Assembly: GCF_947496515.1 (NCBI RefSeq)
Contig: NZ_CANMDB010000013.1
Location: 62,001-126,000 of the forward strand
Length of the DNA stretch: 64,000 nucleotides
Direction of reading: 5' to 3'
Source: an uncultured Roseobacter sp.
GTDB taxonomy: Bacteria > Pseudomonadota > Alphaproteobacteria > Rhodobacterales > Rhodobacteraceae
Position numbers and translations under genes: made by a program. Positions 39,781 to 48,866 of this stretch are shown here, piece by piece. Each line of letters starts with the position of its first letter. Position 1 is the first letter of the stretch. The notes beneath the pieces are model-generated. The model was not told the origin of the DNA, searched no databases, and saw only the letters and a program-made list of their open reading frames with translations.

Positions 39781-40605
39781 ATGTTTGACCGCGACCAACT
39801 GATGCAGAAATTCCGCGCCATGCGCGACGCGGGCGAGCCGATCATCGGCGGCGGCGCTGGCACCGGGCTCAGCGCCAAATGCGAAGAGGCAGGCGGGATC
39901 GACCTGATCGTCATCTACAATTCCGGACGCTACCGTATGGCTGGCCGCGGCTCGCTTGCCGGGCTGATGCCGTATGGGGATGCCAACGGCGTGGTCATGG
40001 AGATGGCGGGCGAGGTGTTGCCGGTGGTCAGCAAGACCCCGGTGCTCGCCGGTGTCTGCGCCTCCGATCCCTTCCGACTGATGGACAAGTTCCTCGATCA
40101 GGTGAAGGACGCGGGCTTCTCCGGCGTACAGAACTTTCCGACCGTGGGGCTGATCGACGGCAATTTCCGGGCCAACCTCGAAGAGACGGGCATGTCCTAC
40201 CAGCTGGAGGTCGATATGATCGCGGCAGCGCATAAAAAGGGCCTGCTGACCACGCCTTATGTCTTCAGCGAAAAGGACGCGCGCGCCATGGCCGCAGCAG
40301 GTGCGGACATCATAGTGGTCCATCTGGGGCTGACCACGGGCGGCGCCATCGGGGCGGAGACCGGTTGCACGCTGCAAGAGGCACCCGCGCTCACCGACGC
40401 CTGGGGCAAGGCGGCGCTCGATGTGAATCCCGATGCCATCGTTCTGGTGCACGGCGGGCCGGTCGCGATGCCCGAAGACGCCGCCTTTGTCCTGAAGAAC
40501 ACGCAATACTGTCACGGCTTTTATGGCGCTTCCTCCATGGAGCGCTTACCGACCGAGATCGCGCTGACCGAGCAGACCAGAAAATTCAAGGAGATCGGCC
40601 GCTGA
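39781..40605 (+). CDS. TIM-barrel protein of the phosphoenolpyruvate hydrolase/mutase-like (Tm-1 C-terminal) family
   Basis: A 274-residue protein with [21 protein letters not shown], written here as [19 protein letters not shown], then [31 protein letters not shown] and [14 protein letters not shown]. These identify the TIM-barrel family that forms the second domain of the tomato Tm-1 protein. It starts four bases after the UPF0261 fusion, so the two halves of a Tm-1-like pair are adjacent. The reaction is unknown; the fold suggests lyase or hydrolase chemistry on a small carbon compound. Confidence 0.88.
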   Translation: MFDRDQLMQKFRAMRDAGEPIIGGGAGTGLSAKCEEAGGIDLIVIYNSGRYRMAGRGSLAGLMPYGDANGVVMEMAGEVLPVVSKTPVLAGVCASDPFRLMDKFLDQVKDAGFSGVQNFPTVGLIDGNFRANLEETGMSYQLEVDMIAAAHKKGLLTTPYVFSEKDARAMAAAGADIIVVHLGLTTGGAIGAETGCTLQEAPALTDAWGKAALDVNPDAIVLVHGGPVAMPEDAAFVLKNTQYCHGFYGASSMERLPTEIALTEQTRKFKEIGR

Positions 40606-40629
40606 AGCGACCGGGGAGGAGCAACCGAT

Positions 40630-43600
40630 ATGACCGGTGAACTGATTGGACAATTGATCCTGTGGCTGATTGTGGCCGTGATCGTGGTGTTCATCCTCTA
40701 CTGGGTGATGAACTGGCTCTATCGCCGCTCGACCAAGGAAATCTCCTTTGTGCGCACCGGATTTCTGGGCGAGAAAGTAGTGATCGACGGTGGCGCCTTC
40801 GTCTGGCCGATCATCCATGACATCACGCCGGTGAACATGAACTCCCTCGATCTGCATCTGGTGCGTGAAAAGGGGGACGCGCTGATCACCCGTGACCGGA
40901 TGCGGATTGATGTCGAGGCGACATTCTATGTCCGCGTCGGGCAATCGAAGGAGGCGGTAACGCTGGCTGCCGCGACGCTGGGCCGCCGGACGCTGGAACC
41001 GGAGCGGATCCACCAGTTGCTCAACGGTAAATTCATCTCCGCGCTGCGCACCGTCGCGGCTGAGATGAGCATGGAGGAGCTGCACGAGCAGCGCGGAGAC
41101 TACGTGGCCCGCGTGATCGAAGTGGCGCAGGCGGGGCTCGACAAGAACGGGCTGGATCTGGAAAGCGTCGCCATTCTGGACATCGACCAGACGGAGATCG
41201 AGTATTTCAACCCCTCCAACCGGTTCGATGCAGAGGGTCTGACAAGTGTGATCGCCGCCGTCGAGGAACGCCGCAAGCTGCGCAACGACATCGAACAGGA
41301 CACGATGCTAAAGATCCGCACGCGCAACCTGGAGGCGGAAAAAGAGAGCCTCGACATCGAGCGGGAGAGCGAGGCCGCGCGTCTGGAACAGGAACGCGAG
41401 ATCGAATTCCGACGGGCGCAGCAGCGGGCTGAGCTGGCGCGCGAACGCTCCGAACGGGAAAAGGAGGCTGAACAGGCGACCCTTCTGAGCCGCGAAGCAA
41501 TCGAGACCGCGCGCATCTCGAACGAGGAGCATATCGCGCAGGCGCGCATCGCGTCGGAGCGGACCATCCGCCAGCAGGAGATCGAGCGCCAGCAGGTCAT
41601 TGACGCCGCTGAAATCGCCACCCGCGAGACCATCGAGAAAGCACGCATCGCCCAGGAAAAGACCCTGACGGAGACGCGCATCAAGACCACCAAAGACACC
41701 GAAAGCGCTGACATCGCCGCGCGTGAAGCAGTGGAGAAAGCGCGCATCGCGCAGGAAAAGACCTTGACCGAAGCGCGCATCGCCAAGGATCGCGAAACCC
41801 AGTCGCAGGAGATTGAGCGCAAGAGGACAATTGATGAGGCGGAAATCTCCGCTCGCGAAGTCATCGAAAAAGCGCGAATTGCGCAGGAAAACGCAGTCAC
41901 AGAAGCGCGTATCACCCTGGAGCGGGAAACGCGGGAGCGCGAGATTGCGCGCAACCTCGCTGTCGAAGAAGCCGAGATCGCCGCACGTGAGGCCGCGGAC
42001 AAGCTGCGCATTGCGCAGGAGAAGACTGTCAGCGCCGAACGCATCAGTTCCGACAAGGAGACCAAAGAGCTGGAGATTAGGCGGCGCGAGGCGCTCGATG
42101 CGGCCCAAATCGCTTCGGATCAGGCGATTGAGGCGGCGCGGATTGCCCGCGAAAAGGCCCTGTCGGCGGAGCGGATCGCGTCGGACAAGGACGTCCGCGT
42201 CATGGAAATCGCCGCATCGGAAGTGACGGAGAGAGAGCGGATCGCGCAGGAAGAGCGGGTGCGTGCAGCGGAGATCACACGCAACGAAGCGTTGGATCAG
42301 GCAGCGATTGCCAGCTGTGAGGCGGTCGACAAGACCCGGATCGCCACGGAAGCCCGGACCGCTGTGGAACGGATTGAAAACGAGGAACGGACGCGGGAGC
42401 GGGATCTGGCGCGCGAGCAGGCGATTGAACTCGCCGAAACCGCCAAGGCGGAGGCTGTCGAGGCCAAACGCATCGCCAAGGAGAAAAAGCTCGCAGCAGA
42501 GCGGATCGCATACGAGCAGGACATGCGCGAACGCGAGATTGCGCGCAACAGAGCTGTTGATCTGGCCAACGCCAAGGCAACCGAGATCGTCAAGGCCGCC
42601 AAGATTGCCGAGGATACCAAGACACGGGCTGCTGAGATCGCGCGGGACGCGGAAGTCCGGTCACGCGAGATCGAAAAGCAGGAGGCTATCGAGGCGGCTG
42701 AGATTTCGAGCCGCCGTCTGGTAGAGCAACAACGGATAGAAAAAGAGGCAGAGACCACCGCTGAAAAGATCGCGCGGGACGAGCGGATCCGCAACCTCGA
42801 GATCGCGCGCAACACTGCACTGGATGCAGCCCAGATTGCCGCCGATGAGGCCATCGAGGCCGCCCGGGTGGCCAAGGAAAAGACGGTGGATGCCGAGAAG
42901 ATCCTGGCCGATCAGGAGCTGGATGCGAAAAAGCTGGAGCGCAAAAAGGTCGTGGAGCAGCTGGAGATCGCGCGCGTTCAGGTGCTGCGCGAGGCCGAAA
43001 TCGCCAGCCGCGAAGAAGTGGAGCGCGCGCAGATCGCCTCCGAGCGGGGGCTCGACGATGCACGCATCGGGCATCAGACCGAACGTCGGCGACTGGAGAT
43101 CGAGCGGGAGAAAGCCATCGAAGAGGCAGGCATGGAAAAGGCCATTGCGCTCTATCAGAAGTCGCTGGATGAGAGCGCGGCTGCCGTGGAGGCCGAAAAT
43201 GCCCGCGCCCGTGCGGTCGAAGCCGCCGAGAAAGCCAAGACGGCAGAAGAAACCGAGATCGCGAACCGTGCCAAAACGGTTGGCGTGACAGCCGCCGAGT
43301 TGGAAGCCGAGCGCAACCGGATCACGGCGGAGGCCGACAAGATCCGTGCGGCTGTAGAGGCGGAGGCCGCGCGTCTGATCAACGAGGCGGAGAACGTGCT
43401 GACGGATGAGGCACGTCACAGCCTCTTCAAGCGCAAGATGCTGGAGCACGTCGAAGGCATCGTGACCGCCTCGGCCAAGCCGCTCGAGAAGATCAATGAC
43501 ATCAAGATCATGCAGCTGGGTGGCTCGGGCACACAGGGTCTCGACTGGGCCAATGGTGGCAATGGAGCAGGGGGCTCCGGTGGCGGCGGTGGGGGCGGAG

Positions 43601-43806
43601 GCAGCCCGACGGATGAGGTGATGAATTCGGCCCTGCGTTACCGGGTGCAGGCGCCTTTTGTCGACAGCCTGCTCAACGATATTGGCATCGACGGCGGCAA
43701 CGTGTCGAAATCCGACATCTTCCGCAATGCCAGTGACATGACCCGCGCAACCTCCGAGATCGCCCGGGCTCAGGCATCGAAGAACGCGCCGAAGGGCGGC
43801 AAGTGA
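40630..43806 (+). CDS. Very large SPFH/flotillin-like coiled-coil protein
   Basis: A 1058-residue protein, about twice the usual flotillin length. Residues 6-27 form one membrane helix (LILWLIVAVIVVFILYW); residues 33-190 are an SPFH/Band-7 domain ending ILDIDQTEIEYFNPSN. Residues 208-940 are an almost unbroken charged coiled coil built of repeated units like AREAVEKARIAQEKTLTEAR. A Gly-rich segment (about 977-992) and a short C-terminal domain follow. Flotillins scaffold membrane microdomains. Its place between transporter/TIM-barrel genes and the molybdenum hydroxylase suggests it organises pathway enzymes at the membrane. Its stop overlaps the next ATG by one base. Confidence 0.88.
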   Translation: MTGELIGQLILWLIVAVIVVFILYWVMNWLYRRSTKEISFVRTGFLGEKVVIDGGAFVWPIIHDITPVNMNSLDLHLVREKGDALITRDRMRIDVEATFYVRVGQSKEAVTLAAATLGRRTLEPERIHQLLNGKFISALRTVAAEMSMEELHEQRGDYVARVIEVAQAGLDKNGLDLESVAILDIDQTEIEYFNPSNRFDAEGLTSVIAAVEERRKLRNDIEQDTMLKIRTRNLEAEKESLDIERESEAARLEQEREIEFRRAQQRAELARERSEREKEAEQATLLSREAIETARISNEEHIAQARIASERTIRQQEIERQQVIDAAEIATRETIEKARIAQEKTLTETRIKTTKDTESADIAAREAVEKARIAQEKTLTEARIAKDRETQSQEIERKRTIDEAEISAREVIEKARIAQENAVTEARITLERETREREIARNLAVEEAEIAAREAADKLRIAQEKTVSAERISSDKETKELEIRRREALDAAQIASDQAIEAARIAREKALSAERIASDKDVRVMEIAASEVTERERIAQEERVRAAEITRNEALDQAAIASCEAVDKTRIATEARTAVERIENEERTRERDLAREQAIELAETAKAEAVEAKRIAKEKKLAAERIAYEQDMREREIARNRAVDLANAKATEIVKAAKIAEDTKTRAAEIARDAEVRSREIEKQEAIEAAEISSRRLVEQQRIEKEAETTAEKIARDERIRNLEIARNTALDAAQIAADEAIEAARVAKEKTVDAEKILADQELDAKKLERKKVVEQLEIARVQVLREAEIASREEVERAQIASERGLDDARIGHQTERRRLEIEREKAIEEAGMEKAIALYQKSLDESAAAVEAENARARAVEAAEKAKTAEETEIANRAKTVGVTAAELEAERNRITAEADKIRAAVEAEAARLINEAENVLTDEARHSLFKRKMLEHVEGIVTASAKPLEKINDIKIMQLGGSGTQGLDWANGGNGAGGSGGGGGGGGSPTDEVMNSALRYRVQAPFVDSLLNDIGIDGGNVSKSDIFRNASDMTRATSEIARAQASKNAPKGGK

Positions 43807-44243
43807 TGGCGCGCGTTTTTGTCTCCTCGGTGATCAACGCCGAAGCCTCCGCCGTCTGGGAGCGGGTGCGCGATTTCAACGGGCTGGCCAAGTGGCACCC
43901 GCGGATCCGCGATAGCCGGATCGAGGATGCGCTGCCCGGAGACAAGATCGGCTGCATCCGGAATTTCCACCTGCAGAGTGGTGACAATATTCGCGAGCAG
44001 TTGGTGGGTCTGTCTGATTACGATCTCTTCTACAGCTACACCATGCTCGAAGGTCCGATGCCGCTGTGGGACTACATGGCGACGCTGCGGTTGACCCCGG
44101 TCACGGACGGCGGGCGATGCTTTGCGGAATGGTCAGCGGAGTTCGACTGTGATCCGGCCAATGCCAGCGATCTGCAGAACGGGATTGCGACCAATGTGTT
44201 TCAGGGCGGGTTCGACGCGCTGAAACGGCATTTCGGGGGCTGA
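43806..44243 (+). CDS. SRPBCC (START-like) protein, first of a tandem pair
   Basis: A 145-residue SRPBCC-fold protein of the polyketide-cyclase/MxaD-like type, with VWERVRDFNGLAKWHPRI, GDKIGCIRNFHLQSGDNIRE and a C-terminal helix. The fold makes a hydrophobic pocket for a ligand. It is a clear paralogue of the next protein. CoxG, which accompanies molybdenum hydroxylases, has the same fold, so a role in membrane docking or maturation of the nearby hydroxylase, or in binding the substrate, is plausible. The ATG overlaps the SPFH stop; a GTG at 43803 is an alternative. Confidence 0.88.
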   Translation: MARVFVSSVINAEASAVWERVRDFNGLAKWHPRIRDSRIEDALPGDKIGCIRNFHLQSGDNIREQLVGLSDYDLFYSYTMLEGPMPLWDYMATLRLTPVTDGGRCFAEWSAEFDCDPANASDLQNGIATNVFQGGFDALKRHFGG

Positions 44244-44245
44244 AC

Positions 44246-44689
44246 ATGGTGCATGTGCTGCGCAGTACGATCCTGAAGGCACCGGTCGAAGCGATCTGGG
44301 AGATATTGCGCGATTTCAACGGGCATGACAGCTGGCACCCCGCCATCGCCACCAGCCAGATTGAGCGCGGCCAGCCCGCGGATCGGGTCGGCTGCATACG
44401 TCGGTTCCGGCTGGAGGATGGGTCGGAGCTGCGCGAGCAGTTGCTGGCGCTGTCGGATGCGGATGCGGCCTATTCCTACTGCTTGCTGGAGACGCCCGTG
44501 CCGCTCTTCAACTACGTCAGCCATGTGCGGCTCATTCCGGTCACGGATGTCGATCACACCTATTGGCAATGGGAAGGGCGGTTCGACACCCGCCCCGAAG
44601 AGAAAGAGGAGATGACCGAGCTGGTAGGCGCGGGCATCTATCAGGCGGGGTTCGATGCGATCCGGGCCGAGATGGGACTGGAGGCATAG
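44246..44689 (+). CDS. SRPBCC (START-like) protein, second of a tandem pair
   Basis: A 147-residue paralogue of the preceding gene, sharing the pattern WEILRDFNGHDSWHPAI, DRVGCIRRFRLEDGSELREQ and the LIPVTD block. Two bases separate the pair, suggesting an old tandem duplication and possibly a heterodimer. It ends directly against the ATG of the molybdenum hydroxylase FAD subunit. Confidence 0.88.
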   Translation: MVHVLRSTILKAPVEAIWEILRDFNGHDSWHPAIATSQIERGQPADRVGCIRRFRLEDGSELREQLLALSDADAAYSYCLLETPVPLFNYVSHVRLIPVTDVDHTYWQWEGRFDTRPEEKEEMTELVGAGIYQAGFDAIRAEMGLEA

Positions 44690-45469
44690 ATGGTTGAGGT
44701 TCAAACCTGTCAGACGATGGCCGAGGCGGCGGCCAGCCTGGGCGAAGGTGCGCGCTATCTGGGCGGTGGCACCATCGTGATGCGGCAGGTCAACTACGGT
44801 GATCAGAGCTTTCACCGCATCGTCCGCGCCCTGCAGCCCGAACGGGGCGTGCGCGGCGATGTTCAGGGCTTGCGCATCGGTGCGGGCACCACCATGGCCG
44901 ATCTTTTGGCAAGTTCTGAGGTCCGTTTTCTGCACCCGGTTGCGCGCCAGATCGGCGGTCCGGCGATCCGAAACATGGCAACCCTGGGCGGCAATCTCTT
45001 TGCACAGAACCCTTACGGCGATCTGGCCGTGGCGCTGCTCGCGCTGGATGCCCAAGTCGTGATGTCCGGCGGGCAGGCCCAACCGATGGAGCGGTTTCTG
45101 GCAGAGCGCGGACACCTGCGGGGGCTAGTGGAAGCGGTCAGCCTGCCACGGCCTCAGCCCGGCACGTTTTACTTCCGAAAGGTCAGCCGGGTGAAGCCCA
45201 AGGGCGTATCGGTCATGAGCCTCGCGGGGTGCCTGCGCAGCGGTGACCCGCGCGTTGTCTTCGGCAACATGGGCCCTGCACCGACCCGGGCGCGGGCCGC
45301 GGAACGCGCGCTTGCCGGTGGGCTCTCGGAGGCGGCGATTTCGGCGGCGTGCAGCGTCTGCACAGAAGGGCTGGCGCCCGCTGATGATGCGCTGGCCTCC
45401 GCCTGGTACCGGCGGGAAGTGGCGGCGGTGCATCTGCGCCGGATGCTGGACAGCGGAGCGAGCGACTGA
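44690..45469 (+). CDS. Molybdenum hydroxylase FAD-binding subunit (CoxM/medium subunit)
   Basis: A 259-residue FAD-binding subunit of the xanthine dehydrogenase family, with the flavin loops RYLGGGTIVMR (22-32) and PAIRNMATLGGNLFAQNPYG, and the C-terminal CO-dehydrogenase flavoprotein domain (FYFRKVSRVKPKGVSVMSLA). It passes electrons from the Fe-S subunit to an acceptor. It is slightly shorter than typical (about 280-290). Its stop overlaps the start of the Fe-S subunit. Confidence 0.92.
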   Translation: MVEVQTCQTMAEAAASLGEGARYLGGGTIVMRQVNYGDQSFHRIVRALQPERGVRGDVQGLRIGAGTTMADLLASSEVRFLHPVARQIGGPAIRNMATLGGNLFAQNPYGDLAVALLALDAQVVMSGGQAQPMERFLAERGHLRGLVEAVSLPRPQPGTFYFRKVSRVKPKGVSVMSLAGCLRSGDPRVVFGNMGPAPTRARAAERALAGGLSEAAISAACSVCTEGLAPADDALASAWYRREVAAVHLRRMLDSGASD

Positions 45470-45966
45470 TGGCCAAGACACCCGTGACCTTCACCCTCAA
45501 TGATGCGGAAGCGGCGCTTTTCGTCGACCCCGGAGCTGCGCTCGTGGATGTACTGCGGCGCGGGGCAGGGGACCTGACCCCAAAGCAAGGCTGCGCGCAG
45601 GGCACCTGCGGGGCCTGTACGGTGCTGATCGACGGCGTGCCGCATCTCAGCTGTCTGACGCTGGCTGAAACCGTGCAGGGTCGGCATGTGGAGACCACCT
45701 CTGGTCTGGCCGGTGGGCCGGATCTGCATCCTCTGCAAAAGGCGTTTATCGAAGGCTTCGCAGCGCAATGCGGATTTTGTACATCGGGCATGTTGATGGC
45801 GGCGAAATCCTTGCTCGACCAGACACCCGATCCGACCCGTGATCAGGTGATTGAGGCAATTTCGGGCAATCTGTGCCGCTGTACCGGGTATGAGCCGATC
45901 GTGGATGCGATCCTTACCGCGGCGGCTGAAATGCAGGGCCGCCCGGCACAACAGGGGGTGCGCTGA
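45469..45966 (+). CDS. Molybdenum hydroxylase [2Fe-2S] subunit (CoxS/small subunit)
   Basis: A 165-residue subunit with both clusters visible: the plant-ferredoxin-type site GCAQGTCGACTVLIDG plus a distal SC, and the helical site CGFCTSGM plus LCRCTGYEPI. It moves electrons from the molybdenum centre to the FAD subunit. Overlaps on both sides show tight coupling with the medium and large subunit genes. Confidence 0.95.
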   Translation: MAKTPVTFTLNDAEAALFVDPGAALVDVLRRGAGDLTPKQGCAQGTCGACTVLIDGVPHLSCLTLAETVQGRHVETTSGLAGGPDLHPLQKAFIEGFAAQCGFCTSGMLMAAKSLLDQTPDPTRDQVIEAISGNLCRCTGYEPIVDAILTAAAEMQGRPAQQGVR

Positions 45967-47840
45967 TGTCATCTGTCGAGTTTCGCAAAGACCTTTTCGC
46001 CGATGAGCGGGGCGACACCCTCAAGGAGATCGGCAAGCCGACGATCCGCCAGGACATTCTGGGGCATGTGACCGGGCGCACACCCTACTACGACGACCAC
46101 CTCTTTGACGGGCTGCTGCATATGCGGGCGGTACGCGCGCCGCATCATCACGCGGAGATCCGGTCGATGGACACCTCCGCCGCAGAAACCATGCCGGGGG
46201 TGCGGAAGGTGCTGACCGCGCGGGATGTGCCGCACAATCTCAACACACTCTTGTCCCTGATCAACTTCGGGCGGGATGATGAGCCGCTTTGTGCTGCGAC
46301 CAAGGTGCGTTACCTAGGCGAAACCGTTGCATGGGTGATCGCCGATACCGAACGGCAGGCGCGGGATGCCGTGGCCAAGGTGCGCGTCGATTACACCGTG
46401 CTGCCGCATGTGCTGGATGTCGAAGAGGCCATCGCGCCGGGGGCGCCGGTGATCAACGACGTCTATCCCAACAACACTTTTGATTATCACGAGAAATACG
46501 ACCATCAAAAGCTGCGGTTTGGCGATGTGAATGCAGGCTTTGCCCGCGCCGATCACATTGTCGAGGCCGAATATCAGATGTCACCGATCGAGCAGGCCCC
46601 AATCGAGACCTGCGGTGCCATCGCGGCCCCTGAGACCAATGACCGCTATGTCTGCCACACAAACACGCAGGCGCTATTCTTTTCGCTGGGCACGACGGCG
46701 AAGCTTTTGAATGTGGCCTCGTCGCGGCTGCATTTCATCGGCGGCACGGCGGGGGGCGGCTTTGGCGGGAAGGTCGATTCCATTGTCGAGCCCACCGCTG
46801 TTCTGGGGGCGATGGTCACCGGAAAGCCGGTGAAATTCGCCTGGGACCGCTATGAGGAAATGCAGGTGGGTGCCCCGCGCGGCGGCGAACGCTGGCGGAT
46901 CAAGGACGGGGTGATGAATGACGGGCGCATCATCGCGCGGGAGTTCACCGGCTTCTTTGACAGCGGTGCCTACATGCGCCTGTCGCCCTATGCGATTGTC
47001 AAGGCGACAGGGCATTTGCCGGGACCGTACTCGATCCCCAACGTGGCATCGAACGTCTACTGCTGCATCACCAATCGCACCCCCGCGACAGCGATGCGCG
47101 GGTTTGGGATCACGGCGGCGGATTTCGCTATCGAGTGTCACATGGACCGGGTGGCAGAGGCCGTTGGCATGAACCCGATCGAGCTGCGCATCCTGAATGC
47201 CTACCGCGATGGCGACATGAAGGCGCACCGACGAGCGGCCAAGAACACGGCCCTGATCGAATGCTGTCAGGTAGCCGCAGGCAAGGCGGCGTGGCCCATC
47301 TCGGCGGAGGCTGCGGCGCAGTCCTCGCGCGCCGGTGGCGGAACTCCAGAGCGCGCTGCGATCCCTGAGACAGCGGTCGACGAGGAAGGCCGGATCGGAG
47401 AGCGGCGGCAGGGTCGGGTGGCGCACACCGCACCCAGCCCGCAGCCCACGCGGCGGGTGGCCGCGGGAATCCACGGCGAGACCCACAAGGGCGCTCCGGT
47501 CCAGAACCCGGATATGCAGATTGACGCAGAGCGGATCGGGCACAGGATGGGCTCACCAACGCCTGCGGCGACACCTGCACCCGCAGCACCGGTGGCCGCT
47601 CCCGCCAGGCCAACGGCAGCACCGCCCGCGCCACCGATTGCTACTCCGCCCGCACCTGGGGCCAGCACGCCGACAGTGCCAGCCGCAAACCCGGCACAAC
47701 CTGCCGCGCCAGACCCGCAGGCGGCCCCACCTGTCCCGGCACCAGAGAAACCGGCCGCCTATGCGCCAGCCGAAAAATTCTCTCGCGGGATCCGGCGACC
47801 CGGGTCTTCGCCCTTCACCTCCGGTTTCAGGAAACGCTGA
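45966..47840 (+). CDS. Molybdenum hydroxylase large subunit, N-terminal half with Pro/Ala-rich tail
   Basis: A 624-residue protein with the N-terminal part of a CoxL/XdhB large subunit (residues 1-440): GHVTGRTPYYDDH, the molybdopterin loop GGTAGGGFGG (259-268) and TAMRGFGITAADFAIE (around 376-390). The loop is xanthine-dehydrogenase-like, not the copper-binding AYxCSFR of true CO dehydrogenase, so an organic substrate is expected. From about 440 the usual domain gives way to a low-complexity tail rich in Pro and Ala (about 528-605) and a basic end, then a stop. The rest of the large subunit is the next gene. Confidence 0.9.
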   Translation: MSSVEFRKDLFADERGDTLKEIGKPTIRQDILGHVTGRTPYYDDHLFDGLLHMRAVRAPHHHAEIRSMDTSAAETMPGVRKVLTARDVPHNLNTLLSLINFGRDDEPLCAATKVRYLGETVAWVIADTERQARDAVAKVRVDYTVLPHVLDVEEAIAPGAPVINDVYPNNTFDYHEKYDHQKLRFGDVNAGFARADHIVEAEYQMSPIEQAPIETCGAIAAPETNDRYVCHTNTQALFFSLGTTAKLLNVASSRLHFIGGTAGGGFGGKVDSIVEPTAVLGAMVTGKPVKFAWDRYEEMQVGAPRGGERWRIKDGVMNDGRIIAREFTGFFDSGAYMRLSPYAIVKATGHLPGPYSIPNVASNVYCCITNRTPATAMRGFGITAADFAIECHMDRVAEAVGMNPIELRILNAYRDGDMKAHRRAAKNTALIECCQVAAGKAAWPISAEAAAQSSRAGGGTPERAAIPETAVDEEGRIGERRQGRVAHTAPSPQPTRRVAAGIHGETHKGAPVQNPDMQIDAERIGHRMGSPTPAATPAPAAPVAAPARPTAAPPAPPIATPPAPGASTPTVPAANPAQPAAPDPQAAPPVPAPEKPAAYAPAEKFSRGIRRPGSSPFTSGFRKR

Positions 47841-47841
47841 G

Positions 47842-48864
47842 ATGACCATTCACAAAGGGCGCGGGTTCGCCTGTATCAACTATCCCATCGGTATGAACCT
47901 CGGCGGTGATCCGTCGCAGGCGCTGGTGCATTCCACGCCGGACGGCAAGTTCATGGTGGCGCTGTCGTCGATTGATCTGGGGCAGGGGATGAAGTCCGTC
48001 ACCCGGCAGATCGCCTCCGAGACGCTCGGGGTGCCGGTGGAGGATGTCTATGTGGATACAGCCGATAGCGATACCGGGCCCCATTGCATGGGATCCTTTG
48101 CCTCGCGCGGGACGCACCGCGTTGGCAACGCAGTGATCCGGGCCGCGGCCGAGGCGCGCAAGCAGATGATGGAGGCCGCCGCCGAAGAGCTGGAGGTCAA
48201 CGCCAGCGATCTCGATACCGACGGTGCAGGCAACATCCACGTCAAGGGGGCTCCCGGGCGCTCGATCACGGTGGCGGAGACGGCGATTGCCGCGCAGTTC
48301 AAACAGGGGCGGACCCTGTCGGGCCGGGGCATCTTTCTGGTGCCGCCCAACGAGGCGGATCCGGACACCGGTGACATGACACCGGTTACCTGCTTTGCGC
48401 ATGCAGCACTGGTGGTTGATCTTGAGGTCGATGACGAGACCGGAGAGGTCGAGGTGACCGAGATCAACTCCGCCTATGAGGTGGGCCGCGCGCTGAACCC
48501 GAAACTGGTGGAGCAGCAGCTTATCGGGGGCGCGTGGATGGGGGTCAGCCACGCGCTTTATGAAACCACCGAACCTTATTATCCGCAGCGGGACCACGGG
48601 CCGGAGGATTTCAACACCTATCTGCAACCGGGTCCCGGCCAGATCGTTCCGCATCACGTGGCCGTGCTGGAACGTCCGGCAGAAGACGCTCCTTTCGGTG
48701 GCAAGGGTCCCGGCGAGATGTGCGCGAATCCGGTGCTGCCTGCGGTGGCCAATGCGGTCTATAACGCGGTCGGTGTGCGCTGTGACCAGTTGCCGATCAC
48801 GCCGGAAAAGGTGCTCAAGGGCATCCGTGCCAATGGCGGCGCCCGTCCGCAGGGCATCCGTTAG
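47842..48864 (+). CDS. Molybdenum hydroxylase large subunit, C-terminal half
   Basis: A 340-residue protein equal to the C-terminal molybdopterin-binding half of a CoxL/Xdh large subunit: KGRGFACINYP, SSIDLGQGMKSVTRQIASE, ASRGTHRVGNAV and GGKGPGEMCANPVLPAVANA, in which Glu292 matches the catalytic glutamate. The ATG lies one base after the stop of the N-terminal half, with AGGAAA upstream, so this looks like a coupled split gene and not a sequencing error. The frame is open upstream to 47335, but that extension reads as an arginine-rich shadow of the Pro-rich tail. Confidence 0.9.
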   Translation: MTIHKGRGFACINYPIGMNLGGDPSQALVHSTPDGKFMVALSSIDLGQGMKSVTRQIASETLGVPVEDVYVDTADSDTGPHCMGSFASRGTHRVGNAVIRAAAEARKQMMEAAAEELEVNASDLDTDGAGNIHVKGAPGRSITVAETAIAAQFKQGRTLSGRGIFLVPPNEADPDTGDMTPVTCFAHAALVVDLEVDDETGEVEVTEINSAYEVGRALNPKLVEQQLIGGAWMGVSHALYETTEPYYPQRDHGPEDFNTYLQPGPGQIVPHHVAVLERPAEDAPFGGKGPGEMCANPVLPAVANAVYNAVGVRCDQLPITPEKVLKGIRANGGARPQGIR

Positions 48865-48866
48865 CG

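Noticed and set aside
40630-43806. Repetitive DNA considered as a CRISPR or satellite array
   Set aside because: The repetition comes from a coiled-coil protein pattern in one open frame. There are no constant repeats with unique spacers and no cas genes.
47335-47841. A longer start for the C-terminal half of the Mo hydroxylase (upstream frame)
   Set aside because: The added sequence is an arginine/proline-rich out-of-frame reading of the upstream gene's tail with no homology. The ATG at 47842 begins family sequence at once.
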